DNA from: Bacillota bacterium
GTDB lineage: Bacteria; Bacillota; SHA-98; Ch115; JABLXJ01
NCBI GenBank assembly: GCA_012839815.1
Contig: DUMQ01000014.1
Location: 1-32,493, forward strand
Direction of reading: 5' to 3'
DNA length: 32,493 nt
In this document: piece after piece, positions 6,628 through 16,976 of the stretch
Numbering within the stretch: the first letter of the stretch is position 1
Layout of the letters: the number at the start of each line of letters is the position of its first letter
Translations under genes and position numbers: made by a program
Notes under the pieces: model-generated
What the model saw: the letters and a program-made list of their open reading frames with translations, nothing else
Databases searched by the model: none
What the model was told of the DNA's origin: nothing

Positions 6628-8532
6628 GTGCTTATGAGTTCATTCTACAGGGCGCATGTTCTGGTATGCGCCGGCGCGGGTTGCGTATCATCCGGTTGCA
6701 AAGCCGTAGAGCAAGCCCTGCGGGCCGAGGTTGCGCAGCAGGGGCTCGATGGGGAGGTTAAGATCATCCAGACGGGCTGCGTGGGCTCGTGCGACCAGGG
6801 ACCCGTGATCGTGGTCTACCCTGAGGGGACGTTTTACCGCAAGGTTAGGCCCGACGATGTCCCTGAGATCGTTGAGGAACACCTCTTAAAGGGCAGGCCT
6901 GTGGAGCGGCTGCTCTACAGGGACGAATCGAGCGAGCCCGTAGTAAACCTGGAGGATATAGGCTTTTTCAAGAGACAACGCAAGATCGTCTTGAGGAATT
7001 GCGGGGTTATCAACCCCGAGGATATAACGGAGTATATAGCGCGCGATGGATATGAAGCCCTGGGCAGGGTCCTGACCGAGATGACGCCTGAAGAGGTCAT
7101 AGATATTGTAAAGCGGTCGGGCCTCAGGGGTAGGGGCGGCGCAGGCTTCCCGACCGGCGTGAAGTGGGGCTTCACCGCCAAGGCCGCAGGCTCGCCCAAA
7201 TATGTGGTCTGCAACGCGGACGAGGGGGACCCGGGAGCATTTATGGACAGGAGCGTGCTCGAGGGCGATCCCCATTCGGTTATCGAGGCGATGGCTATAG
7301 CGGGCTACGCTATCGGGTCCAACCAGGGCTATGTTTACGTGAGGGCGGAGTATCCTTTGGCCATCGAGAGGCTCAGCATCGCCATCAAGCAGGCCAGGGA
7401 GTATGGGCTTCTCGGGAAGGATATATTCAGCACAGGTTTCGACTTTGACCTTGAAATCAGGGTGGGGGCCGGCGCCTTCGTGTGCGGTGAGGAGACAGCT
7501 CTCATCGCCTCCATCGAAGGACGGCGCGGAATGCCGCACCCCAAGCCGCCATTTCCCGCCAATGAGGGGTTGTGGGGCAAGCCGACGCTTATCAATAATG
7601 TGGAGACTTACGCCAACATCCCGCCGATAATCCTCAACGGTCCGGAGTGGTTCGCCGGCATCGGCACGGAAAAGAGCAAGGGCACGAAGGTATTCGCCCT
7701 TGCGGGGAAGATCAACAATACCGGGCTCGTGGAGGTCCCCATGGGAACTACGCTCCGGGAGATTATCTACGAAGTCGGCGGCGGGATCCCCGGCGGCAGG
7801 AGATTCAAGGCGGCGCAGACCGGTGGACCCTCTGGTGGATGCATCCCCGCCGAGCACCTGGATGTGCCCATGGAGTATGATTCCCTGGTAAAACTTGGCG
7901 CCATGATGGGGTCCGGCGGTCTTATCGTGATGGATGATCACACATGTATGGTTGATATGGCTCGTTTCTTCCTCCAGTTCACGCAGGACGAGTCGTGCGG
8001 CAAATGCACCCCGTGCCGCGAGGGGACCAAGGTTATGCTTGACATACTTACCAGGATCACCGAGGGCAAGGGCCGGGAGGGCGATGTCGAGCTTTTGGAA
8101 GACCTCGCCAGGACGATCAAGAATACGGCCCTGTGCGGCCTGGGGCAGACGGCTCCGAACCCTGTCCTGAGCACCATTAGGTACTTCCGTGATGAGTACG
8201 AGGCCCATATCCGAGAGAAACGGTGCCCTGCCGGCGTGTGCCAGGCGCTGGTAAAATACGAAATCATCCAGGACAAATGCCGGCGTTGCGGTCTATGCCA
8301 GAAGGCGTGCCCGGTTGGGGCGATCGAAGAGGTCGTTGCCCCTGAGGAGGAGCCGGTTGCGGTTGGGGCCGGGGCTACCGGGATCACCGGGACAGCCGTA
8401 ACCGCAGGGGCAGCCGCGACGGCCGGGGCGGCCAGAACGAAGCGTAAACCTCTGGCCATCAATCAGGAAAAATGCCTCAAGTGTGGCGTCTGCATGCGCG
8501 AGTGCAGGTTCCAGGCTATAACCAGGGTATAG
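6628..8532 (+). CDS. hydB: NADH-binding subunit HydB (NuoF-like) of trimeric [FeFe]-hydrogenase
   Basis: This 634-aa diaphorase subunit carries FMN, the NAD(H) site and Fe-S clusters. The N-terminal ~100 residues form a thioredoxin-like [2Fe-2S] domain (GAGCVSSGC, then TGCVGSC). The NuoF core follows: [15 protein letters not shown] (FMN/NADH loop) and [13 protein letters not shown], then the [13 protein letters not shown] cluster motif. The C-terminus has two [4Fe-4S] motifs ([12 protein letters not shown] and [11 protein letters not shown]). A Gly/Ala/Thr-rich insert of about 30 residues separates these two cluster motifs, where homologues normally have a short link. With HydA and HydC it forms the soluble complex of the electron-bifurcating (NADH plus ferredoxin) type. 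Bifurcation is inferred from family. Confidence 0.95.
   Translation: MLMSSFYRAHVLVCAGAGCVSSGCKAVEQALRAEVAQQGLDGEVKIIQTGCVGSCDQGPVIVVYPEGTFYRKVRPDDVPEIVEEHLLKGRPVERLLYRDESSEPVVNLEDIGFFKRQRKIVLRNCGVINPEDITEYIARDGYEALGRVLTEMTPEEVIDIVKRSGLRGRGGAGFPTGVKWGFTAKAAGSPKYVVCNADEGDPGAFMDRSVLEGDPHSVIEAMAIAGYAIGSNQGYVYVRAEYPLAIERLSIAIKQAREYGLLGKDIFSTGFDFDLEIRVGAGAFVCGEETALIASIEGRRGMPHPKPPFPANEGLWGKPTLINNVETYANIPPIILNGPEWFAGIGTEKSKGTKVFALAGKINNTGLVEVPMGTTLREIIYEVGGGIPGGRRFKAAQTGGPSGGCIPAEHLDVPMEYDSLVKLGAMMGSGGLIVMDDHTCMVDMARFFLQFTQDESCGKCTPCREGTKVMLDILTRITEGKGREGDVELLEDLARTIKNTALCGLGQTAPNPVLSTIRYFRDEYEAHIREKRCPAGVCQALVKYEIIQDKCRRCGLCQKACPVGAIEEVVAPEEEPVAVGAGATGITGTAVTAGAAATAGAARTKRKPLAINQEKCLKCGVCMRECRFQAITRV
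8347..8445 (+). repeat. In-frame Gly/Ala/Thr simple-sequence insert in hydB
   Basis: Imperfect GGGGCC/GGG-ACC-like units encode a Val/Gly/Ala/Thr run between the two C-terminal ferredoxin motifs. The composition is unlike the flanking conserved sequence. Confidence 0.65.
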
Positions 8533-8593
8533 AGGCAGAGAGGACGGCAGAGGCAGGTTGGGCCTATTACGCGAGACGGGAGGAAAAGAAACC

Positions 8594-10411
8594 ATGGATA
8601 CTGCGAGAGCAAAACCCAAGGTGAAGCTTACTATAGATGGACGCGAAGTTGAAATCGAACAAGGGGCCACGGTGCTTGAGGCTGCGCGCAAGGCCGGCAT
8701 CGACATCCCAACGCTTTGCTATCATCCGGCTGTCGGCCCCTCGGGTGCATGCCGGGTATGTATTGTTGAGGTTGAAGGCGCGCGGACGCTTGTAGCCTCG
8801 TGCGTATACCCTGTGGCCGAGGGGATGGTGGTCAGGACCAACACGGCGGCAGTCCGGGCCGCCCGCAAGACGGTCGTTGAGCTATTGATCGCCGGTCATC
8901 CCCAGGATTGCCTGAGTTGCGAGCGTAATGGGAAGTGCGAGCTCCAGGCGCTCGCGAGAAATCTGGGCATCCGGAAGGTCAGGTATAATATCAGCGACAA
9001 GGAACACCGTGAGCCCGATACATCCAGCCCGTCCATTGTCCGCAACCCGGATAAGTGCGTGTTGTGCGGGCGCTGCGTTACGGTTTGCCGCGACATCCAG
9101 GGCGTCGGGGCTCTCTCCTTTGCTTACCGTGGCCGGAGGACCCTGGTCACGCCCTCGTTTGAGCACGGGCTTGGTGAGGCCAAGTGCACCTCGTGCGGGC
9201 AATGTTCGGCTGTATGCCCTGTGGGTGCCATCGTCGAAAAGGATGATACCGGCGTCGTATGGGATGCGCTGGATGATCCCGAAAAGCATGTCGTGGTCCA
9301 GGTCGCGCCGGCGGTGCGCGCCGCGCTCGGGGAGGAGTTTGGTATGCCGGCCGGGACACCGGTCACCGGCAAGATCGCCCAGGCCCTTCACATGCTGGGT
9401 TTTGATGCGGTCTTTGATACGCAATTCGCCGCTGATCTCACCATTATGGAGGAAGGACACGAATTCATTGAAAGGCTGAACAGGCGAGGGGTGCTGCCGC
9501 TTGTTACATCGTGCAGCCCGGGCTGGATAAGGTATTGTGAGCAGTTCCACCCGGAATTTCTCGATCACATTTCCACCTGCAAGTCGCCCCAGCAGATGAT
9601 GGGCGCGGTTATAAAGTCATACTATGCGAAGATCAAAGGCATCGACCCCTCGAAGATATTCAGCGTTTCGATAATGCCGTGCACGGCCAAGAAATATGAA
9701 GCCAAGCGTCCCGAGATGAGAACCTCGAGCGCCCCGTCCCAGGATGTTGACGCGGTGCTCACCACGCGCGAGCTTGCCCGGATGATCAGGGCCGCGGGTA
9801 TCGACTTTGCGAACCTGGAGGATGGCGAATTCGACTCGCCCCTCGGGATCTCGAGTGGCGCCGGGACTATTTTTGGTGTCACAGGCGGGGTCATGGAGGC
9901 TGCCCTCAGGAGCGTATACGAGATCCTGACCAAGAAGACGCTCGGTGATGTCAGATTTGAAGCGGTTCGGGGGTTTGACGGAGTCAGGCATGCGACCATT
10001 GATATCGCCGGGACTCAAGTCCGGGTCGCCGTGGTGCATGGCCTGGGCAATGCTGGGAGGTTCCTCGCGGGAACCGAGGATTCGCCTGATAGATACCATT
10101 TTGTAGAGATCATGGCGTGCCCCGGCGGGTGCATCTGTGGCGGGGGCCAGCCTATCTCGCTGGACCCGGCGGTGCGGCAGTTGCGGGCGTCCGTCCTTTA
10201 CAGGGAGGACGAGCGTAAGCCCATCCGTAAGTCCCATGAAAATGTGGAGGTCCGGCGACTTTACGATACGTTCCTCGGGCAGCCGGGGAGTGAACTCGCC
10301 CACCGTCTCCTGCATACCGCCTACGGCCCCGATGCGGCCAGGCTCGCGCGCGAGGATCGTGCCCATAGCGCAGCCTTCGGGCGGCAACCCATGTCGGCCG
10401 CGGGCGTATAA
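8594..10411 (+). CDS. hydA: [FeFe]-hydrogenase catalytic subunit HydA (group A3-like)
   Basis: H2-evolving/oxidising subunit, 605 aa from ATG 8594 (GGGAGG about ten bases upstream). Cluster domains in order: plant-type [2Fe-2S] (C42, C53, C56, C70), His/Cys cluster (H102, C106, C109, C115), and two [4Fe-4S] motifs (C155-C165 and C198-C208). The H-cluster domain has L1 TSCSPGW (305-311), L2 MPCTAKKYE (361-369) and L3 IMACPGGCICGGGQP (506-520; C509, C513). The C-terminal tail matches the small-subunit-like extension. Against the textbook TSCCP, the second Cys of L1 is Ser308. I recall Ser here in other multimeric clostridial enzymes but cannot check. Gene order hydB-hydA-hydC in one operon supports a trimeric NAD-linked enzyme. 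Confidence 0.96.
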   Translation: MDTARAKPKVKLTIDGREVEIEQGATVLEAARKAGIDIPTLCYHPAVGPSGACRVCIVEVEGARTLVASCVYPVAEGMVVRTNTAAVRAARKTVVELLIAGHPQDCLSCERNGKCELQALARNLGIRKVRYNISDKEHREPDTSSPSIVRNPDKCVLCGRCVTVCRDIQGVGALSFAYRGRRTLVTPSFEHGLGEAKCTSCGQCSAVCPVGAIVEKDDTGVVWDALDDPEKHVVVQVAPAVRAALGEEFGMPAGTPVTGKIAQALHMLGFDAVFDTQFAADLTIMEEGHEFIERLNRRGVLPLVTSCSPGWIRYCEQFHPEFLDHISTCKSPQQMMGAVIKSYYAKIKGIDPSKIFSVSIMPCTAKKYEAKRPEMRTSSAPSQDVDAVLTTRELARMIRAAGIDFANLEDGEFDSPLGISSGAGTIFGVTGGVMEAALRSVYEILTKKTLGDVRFEAVRGFDGVRHATIDIAGTQVRVAVVHGLGNAGRFLAGTEDSPDRYHFVEIMACPGGCICGGGQPISLDPAVRQLRASVLYREDERKPIRKSHENVEVRRLYDTFLGQPGSELAHRLLHTAYGPDAARLAREDRAHSAAFGRQPMSAAGV

Positions 10412-10485
10412 GCGTGTGAAGTGGCGTGACAGTACGTGGCAGTATACGTGGCAGTATTAGATAAGGGTGGCAACCAGGAGAGGAG
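10412..10485. repeat. Short tandem 12-mer before hydC
   Basis: ACGTGGCAGTAT is repeated twice (about 10433-10458) in the gap between hydA and hydC. AGGAGAGGAG follows directly as the hydC ribosome site. Confidence 0.5.
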
Positions 10486-11016
10486 ATGGCCGTTATGAGC
10501 GCTACCATAGGAACCGCTGCATGCAAATGTAGCTGCGGAAGCAATGCAGGTAAATTGGTTGATGATAGATTTCCCAAGCTGGATGCGATTATAGCGAAGT
10601 ATAAGGGGAAGCCCGGGGCCCTGATCCCCGTGCTGCACGAGGCCCAGCAACTCTTCGGATGCCTGTCCGAGGATGTGCAGGATCGGGTGGCGAGCGGGCT
10701 CGGGATATCCCCGAGCGAGGTCTACGGGGTCTCGACATTCTACTCATTCTTCACCCTCAGGCCGAGGGGCAAGTGGAAGATCGGGGTATGCCTGGGCACA
10801 GCCTGTTATGTCCGGGGCGCGGCGGAGGTCGTTGAGGCCTTGAAAAAGGAACTCGATATCCCCGTCAACGGGACCACAAAAGATGGGCGATTCACGCTGG
10901 AAGTGGTAAGGTGCCTGGGCGCCTGCGGGCTCGCTCCTGTCATGATGATCGGGGACGACGTCCATGGCCGGGTCAGGCCCGAGCAGATCCCTGAGATCTT
11001 GAAGGAGTACAGGTAG
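10486..11016 (+). CDS. hydC: HydC (NuoE-like) [2Fe-2S] subunit of the trimeric hydrogenase
   Basis: This 176-aa thioredoxin-fold [2Fe-2S] subunit passes electrons within the HydABC complex. The N-terminal helical part (LDAIIAKYKGKPGALIPVLHEAQ) and SPSEVYGVSTFYSFF are NuoE signatures. The cluster ligands are GTACYVRGA with its preceding Cys, and RCLGACGLAP. The first 25 residues add an unusual Cys-rich stretch (CKCSC) not needed for the family fold. HydC comes last here; in many clostridial operons it comes first. The terminator at 11064-11102 follows. Confidence 0.95.
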   Translation: MAVMSATIGTAACKCSCGSNAGKLVDDRFPKLDAIIAKYKGKPGALIPVLHEAQQLFGCLSEDVQDRVASGLGISPSEVYGVSTFYSFFTLRPRGKWKIGVCLGTACYVRGAAEVVEALKKELDIPVNGTTKDGRFTLEVVRCLGACGLAPVMMIGDDVHGRVRPEQIPEILKEYR

Positions 11017-11063
11017 AGGGAACATCACAAGGCAATATCACAAGACATCTCCGCCCCACGCGT

Positions 11064-11102
11064 AGAGGGAGGCTCTCATTCTATGGAGCCTCCCTCTTTT
11101 TT
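11064..11102 (+). terminator. Strong rho-independent terminator of the hydrogenase operon
   Basis: A 12-bp perfect stem (AGAGGGAGGCTC 11064-11075, GAGCCTCCCTCT 11086-11097) with a 10-base loop is followed by a run of T. Confidence 0.95.
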
Positions 11103-12836
<1,734 letters not shown>

Positions 12837-13028
12837 GACTCACTAGTGGTAAATTTTTACACGGTAAATCCTTAATTAGTTGGCACAGCTGGGCAAGAAA
12901 CCCTTCATTTATGGCGAATATATATAAAAGAGACCACCACCGTTATCGCCTACGTTCTGCCCAAGGTGGGTGATGATTGGGTTGTCTCTTGATGAACGGG
13001 TGGATAAACAGGAAGGGGTGTAAGCCAG
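12837..13028. other. Spacer with a possible leader hairpin before the secreted protein
   Basis: AGAGAC about 12929 pairs with GTCTCT about 12984, and ACCACC with GGTGGG inside it, so a leader hairpin is possible. AGTGGTAAA at 12844 resembles one arm of the right-edge palindrome family, but the second arm is poor. No confident promoter was found. Confidence 0.3.
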
Positions 13029-13871
13029 ATGATGGGTGGTAATGCCAGAGTCTACAGGATGGCCTTGCTGGGCGTGATGCTGTGCACCGTAATTGCCTTG
13101 TCTTCTATAGGGCTTGCGGACGAGCCGAAGGCCAAGCTTTTTATCAACCCGACGCCGGACCCGGGCTTCAACGTGCAGATGTGGGTTGACAGGGGGCAGG
13201 GCGCGACCTACTATCCCGGTGAGAATATCCGTATATCTTTTAAGAGCACGAGGTCTTGTTACGTTTACCTGCTGGATATCGATACTTCGGGCAACTATAA
13301 GTGGCTTTTGCCGAGCACATGGTGGGGTAACAACTACTTACCGGCTAACCAGGTAAGGACCCTCCCTGAAGGGCCATACAACCTCAAGGTTGAGGGGCCT
13401 CCGGGCACGGAGTGGTTGATCTTGTTTGCGTCGACGCAGCCGCTCGACATGCCTTACCTGGAGCAGTCCATCCGCTCCGGGCAGTTTGCTCCAAGGATCC
13501 AGGGGCAGGCTGAGATAATAACAAAGAATATAAGGGCCAAGATCCAGGTTATACCGGCCAGCGCCTGGGTGTCGACGTCCACATACTTTTATGTAGGGGG
13601 GCCGCCACAAGCCGGTCCCGTGGTGCCGCTTCCACCGCCGCCTCCACCGGTAGAGTTTGCGGCTATCAATATATGGAGTTACCCTTCGGGCGCCTTGGTC
13701 TTCCTCGACGGGGAGCAGAAGGGTTATACGCCGATCACGCTTAGAAATGTCCCGCTTGGCAACCACGAGGTAACGCTCATTAAGCCCGGGTATTATACCT
13801 ACACGCGACGCATGAGCATAACCTACTCCGGGACTTTCTACATAAACACAAATATGCAGCGGATCAAGTAA
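13029..13871 (+). CDS. Secreted DUF4384/PEGA-domain protein
   Basis: A 280-aa exported protein of unknown role. Residues 1-30 are a signal peptide: a positively charged start, then a hydrophobic core, with likely cleavage after GLA before DEPKAK. Residues about 40-170 resemble DUF4384 (YYPGENIRISFKSTRSCYVYLLDID). A Pro-rich linker (PLPPPPPP, about 198-205) leads to a C-terminal PEGA domain (INIWSYPSGALVFLDGEQKG then TPITL and NVPLGNHEVTL). PEGA domains are thought to bind or anchor at cell-surface layers. It is probably located outside the membrane. AGGAAGGGG precedes two adjacent ATGs (13029 and 13032). It appears to be monocistronic. Confidence 0.85.
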   Translation: MMGGNARVYRMALLGVMLCTVIALSSIGLADEPKAKLFINPTPDPGFNVQMWVDRGQGATYYPGENIRISFKSTRSCYVYLLDIDTSGNYKWLLPSTWWGNNYLPANQVRTLPEGPYNLKVEGPPGTEWLILFASTQPLDMPYLEQSIRSGQFAPRIQGQAEIITKNIRAKIQVIPASAWVSTSTYFYVGGPPQAGPVVPLPPPPPPVEFAAINIWSYPSGALVFLDGEQKGYTPITLRNVPLGNHEVTLIKPGYYTYTRRMSITYSGTFYINTNMQRIK

Positions 13872-13890
13872 GTTAAGATGCTATCCTCAA

Positions 13891-13972
13891 GCTGCGCACC
13901 TTTGTCTCGTTCCTGTAACCCTGCGGCTCCGCCCCGTGGCTGCGCCCGCCGGGCGGGACAAAGGTGCGCAGC
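13891..13972. repeat. Long fold-back repeat (16-bp perfect arms)
   Basis: GCTGCGCACCTTTGTC (13891-13906) and its exact complement (13957-13972) enclose 50 GC-rich bases with a smaller GCCCG/CGGGC hairpin. There is no T tract, so it is a poor intrinsic terminator. The architecture resembles the fold-back element at 26617 but the sequence differs. Confidence 0.7.
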
Positions 13973-14125
13973 CTCTCACACTACCAGCCTCTATCTGGTT
14001 CTCCATATCTCTTTAATTCTACATCTCCCTTTAGTTCTAATCCCTTTAGTTTTAAATTCCTGTGCTTTTATAATTCACATCCCTGTTTGGTCCTCCTTTA
14101 CCCGTTTCGTCTCTTTGTTACTACC

Positions 14126-14154
14126 TTCCAAAAGGCTGGGTATCATAATATAAT
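14126..14154 (+). promoter_or_regulatory. Candidate sigma-70 promoter for asnS
   Basis: A perfect TATAAT (14149-14154) lies 17 bases after a weak TTCCAA (14126-14131). It is positioned upstream of asnS with a leader of about 85 bases. Confidence 0.4.
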
Positions 14155-14226
14155 AGAAGATGGCGGATAAGTAGAATGGTGGATAAGCGGGTAAGGGCGC
14201 TTCCTTTTTCATCTATATATAATTTT

Positions 14227-14236
14227 AGGGTGGTGA
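14227..14236 (+). promoter_or_regulatory. Ribosome binding site deciding the asnS start
   Basis: AGGGTGGTGA, continuing TCC, pairs extensively with the 16S 3' end. It lies eight bases before GTG 14245, in frame with the longer open frame from ATG 14176, which lacks a good site. Confidence 0.65.
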
Positions 14237-14244
14237 TCCGAGCG

Positions 14245-15540
14245 GTGGAGGTTGTGTATATCTCGGGTATCGGGGCTCATGTGGGTGAAGAAGTTGAGAT
14301 CCGCGGGTGGCTTTATAACAAGAGGTCGAGCGGGAGCATACATTTTCTAATAATCCGGGACGGGACAGGCTTTTTGCAAGCCGTGGTGGCCAGAGAGGAG
14401 GTCCCGGTGGAGCTTTTTGAGACGCTTGGGGCGCTCCCCCAGGAGTCGTCTCTTACGGCGACGGGTGTCGTGCGCGAGGAGCGGCGCGCCCCGGGAGGCT
14501 TCGAGCTGGCTCTGAAGGATGCCAGGATCATACAGGTCGCAAGCGAGTATCCCATATCCCTTAAAGAGCATGGCGTCGACTTCCTTATGGATCACAGGCA
14601 CCTGTGGATCAGGACTCCACGTCAGCACGCAATCTTGAGGATTCGAAGCGAAGTCGTTAAGGCGTGCAGGGATTTTCTCGATGAAAGGGGCTTTGTCCTC
14701 CTGGATGCCCCTATCCTGACGCCGGCGGCTTGCGAGGGGACCACCACCCTCTTTGAGACGGATTACTTTGATCGCAAGGCTTACCTGACCCAGAGCGGCC
14801 AGCTATACATGGAGGCCGGGGCGATGGCTTTTGGCAGGGTATATTGCTTCGGGCCGACGTTCAGGGCCGAGAAATCCAAGACGCGCCGGCACCTGATGGA
14901 GTTCTGGATGATCGAGCCTGAGATGGCATTCTACGACCTCGATGATAACATGAAGCTCCAGGAGGAGTTCGTTTCGTATATAGTACAGAGGGTTTTGTCG
15001 AAGCGCTCGAAGGAGCTCGTCGACGTTCTTAAGCGCGATGTTTCAAAGCTCCGGAACGTCGAGCCCCCGTTTCCCAGGATTTCGTATGATGAGGCCGTGC
15101 GCATCCTGAGGGAGAGTGGTGTGGACTTCCAGTGGGGCAACGATTTTGGCGGCGGCGATGAGACCATCCTCGCAGAGAGATTTGACAAGCCCGTGTTTGT
15201 ACACAGGTATCCCGCGGCATGTAAGGCATTTTATATGAAGCCCGACCCGGATCGCCCCGAGGTGGTCCTGAGCGCCGACCTCCTCGCCCCGGAAGGCTAT
15301 GGTGAGATAATAGGGGGCGGCCAGAGGATCGACGATCTCGAGTTGCTGGAGGCCAGGATAAAGGAGCACAAGCTGCCGGAGGAGGCTTACAGGTGGTATG
15401 CGGATATCCGGAGATATGGTTCCGTGCCCCACTCCGGTTTTGGTCTTGGCATTGAACGGACAGTCGCATGGATATGCGGTCTCGATCATGTGAGGGAGGC
15501 CATACCCTTCCCGAGGCTTTTGAACAGGATATACCCGTAA
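14245..15540 (+). CDS. asnS: Asparaginyl-tRNA synthetase
   Basis: Class II aminoacyl-tRNA synthetase charging tRNA-Asn; 431 aa from GTG 14245. An N-terminal OB-fold anticodon-binding domain ([20 protein letters not shown]) precedes the catalytic domain. Motif 2 is [20 protein letters not shown] (FRxE with the typical AsnRS context) and motif 3 is [24 protein letters not shown] is also characteristic of AsnRS rather than AspRS. A 23-residue upstream extension to ATG 14176 is possible but does not match the family and lacks a good ribosome site. No T-box leader was recognised. Confidence 0.95.
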   Translation: MEVVYISGIGAHVGEEVEIRGWLYNKRSSGSIHFLIIRDGTGFLQAVVAREEVPVELFETLGALPQESSLTATGVVREERRAPGGFELALKDARIIQVASEYPISLKEHGVDFLMDHRHLWIRTPRQHAILRIRSEVVKACRDFLDERGFVLLDAPILTPAACEGTTTLFETDYFDRKAYLTQSGQLYMEAGAMAFGRVYCFGPTFRAEKSKTRRHLMEFWMIEPEMAFYDLDDNMKLQEEFVSYIVQRVLSKRSKELVDVLKRDVSKLRNVEPPFPRISYDEAVRILRESGVDFQWGNDFGGGDETILAERFDKPVFVHRYPAACKAFYMKPDPDRPEVVLSADLLAPEGYGEIIGGGQRIDDLELLEARIKEHKLPEEAYRWYADIRRYGSVPHSGFGLGIERTVAWICGLDHVREAIPFPRLLNRIYP

Positions 15541-15587
15541 TAAACCAATGACTTACCTCACTTAGCTCACAAAGGAGAGGAGCGCGG

Positions 15588-16976
15588 GTGGGATACGATG
15601 TTATCATAATCGGCGCGGGTCCCGCGGGGATATTCACAGCACTTGAGCTCGCGGCCAGGGATAAAACCAGGGTCATAATGCTTGAGAAAGGCTCCGACCT
15701 CGATGCCCGTTCGTGCCTCTCGCGCACCCGGAGGACGACGTGTCAGCGCTGTAAACCATGCAATATCGTGTGCGGTTGGGGTGGGGCCGGGGCATTCAGC
15801 GACGGCAAATTGACCCTCTCTTCTGAGGTCGGCGGTATTCTTGATTCCTACATCAAGCGGGCCGAACTCGAATCCCTTATCCGGCATGTGGACGATGTTT
15901 ACTTGAAATTCGGCGCACCTGATAAAGTTTATGGGGTTGATGAGGATGCCATACGCGACCTGGAGCGCAAGGCCATACTTGCCGAGCTGAAACTGGTCCC
16001 GTCGAGGATCAGGCACCTCGGGACGGGCAGGACCAAGGAGGTCCTCGAGGGAATGAAAGGATACCTCGAAAACCGCGTCGACATCGCGTTACACAAGGAG
16101 GCTACCAGGATCATCTCCGAGGGCGGGCGCGTGACGGGGGTGGAGACGAACGACGGGGAGGCTATATATGGTAAATATGTTGTCGTCGCTCCGGGGCGGG
16201 AGGGCTCCGAGTGGCTCAGCCGGGAGGCGGCGAGGCTGGGTCTCAAAATGGCCGTAAACCCTGTAGATATCGGTGTGCGCGTGGAACTCCCGGCGGTTGT
16301 TGCCGAGCCGCTCACCGATGTCATATATGAATCGAAGCTGATATACCATTCAAAGTCGTTTGATGACAAGGTCCGGACCTTTTGCATGTGCCCATATGGC
16401 GAGGTGGTTATGGAGAGCAGCGATGGCTTGATAACGGTGAACGGCCACACCCACGCAGAGCACAAAACGGCGAATACAAATTTTGCCCTGCTCGTAAGCA
16501 AGACCTTTACAGAGCCATTCCGGGAGCCGATCAAATACGGGAAGTATGTGGCAGGACTCGCGAACCTGTTGAGCAGCGGGGTGATAGTCCAGAGGCTGGG
16601 CGACCTCGAGGCGGGGCGGCGCTCGACCTACGAGCGAATCGCGAAGGGGACTGTGAGGCCGACCCTTGAAGAGGCCACCCCGGGTGACCTCAGCCTGGTT
16701 TTCCCTTACAGACACCTTGTTAGCATAATGGAGATGCTCCGGGCCCTTGACCAGCTCGCACCGGGTATTTATGCCAGAAACACCCTTCTTTACGGTGTTG
16801 AGGTCAAATTCTACTCTTCGCGCCTCAACCTCAACAACGTCCTCGAGACGGAGATCAAGAACCTTTTCGCCATCGGGGACGGAGCAGGTGTGACGCGCGG
16901 CCTGATGCAGGCATCGGTGTCCGGCGTGATCGTGGCCCATGAAATCTTAAGGCGACTTGATAAGGAGCCGGCGTGA
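15588..16976 (+). CDS. FAD-dependent dehydrogenase, COG2509 family
   Basis: A 462-aa flavoprotein of a conserved but functionally undefined family. An N-terminal Rossmann motif (VIIIGAGPAGIFTALELA) binds FAD. The family signature is the Cys pair CQRCKPCNIVCGWGGAGAFS followed by DGKLTLS. The C-terminal FAIGDGAGVTRGLMQASVSG closes the FAD site. The GTG start at 15588 is fixed by AAAGGAGAGGA seven bases upstream. Its last four bases overlap the first possible start of the downstream methyltransferase (GTGA), so translation may be coupled. The substrate is unknown. Confidence 0.9.
   Translation: MGYDVIIIGAGPAGIFTALELAARDKTRVIMLEKGSDLDARSCLSRTRRTTCQRCKPCNIVCGWGGAGAFSDGKLTLSSEVGGILDSYIKRAELESLIRHVDDVYLKFGAPDKVYGVDEDAIRDLERKAILAELKLVPSRIRHLGTGRTKEVLEGMKGYLENRVDIALHKEATRIISEGGRVTGVETNDGEAIYGKYVVVAPGREGSEWLSREAARLGLKMAVNPVDIGVRVELPAVVAEPLTDVIYESKLIYHSKSFDDKVRTFCMCPYGEVVMESSDGLITVNGHTHAEHKTANTNFALLVSKTFTEPFREPIKYGKYVAGLANLLSSGVIVQRLGDLEAGRRSTYERIAKGTVRPTLEEATPGDLSLVFPYRHLVSIMEMLRALDQLAPGIYARNTLLYGVEVKFYSSRLNLNNVLETEIKNLFAIGDGAGVTRGLMQASVSGVIVAHEILRRLDKEPA

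Larger units (their letters stand above)
13973..14244. other. Pyrimidine-rich asnS leader region
   Basis: Bases 13973-14110 are strongly C/T-rich, with loosely repeated CTTTAATTCTA / CTTTAGTTCTA / CTTTAGTTTTA units. The open frames here are low-complexity and not called as genes. A promoter and the asnS ribosome site lie in the right part. Confidence 0.45.

Noticed and set aside
6886-8208. 440-residue minus-strand open frame inside hydB
   Set aside because: Antisense shadow of a conserved gene in high-GC DNA; no family motif or ribosome site.
12889-12906. Sigma-54-like TTGGCAC before the PEGA gene
   Set aside because: GG to GC spacing is one base short.
13878-14153. 91-residue open frame in the asnS leader
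   Set aside because: It runs through the fold-back repeat and pyrimidine-rich DNA and looks non-coding.
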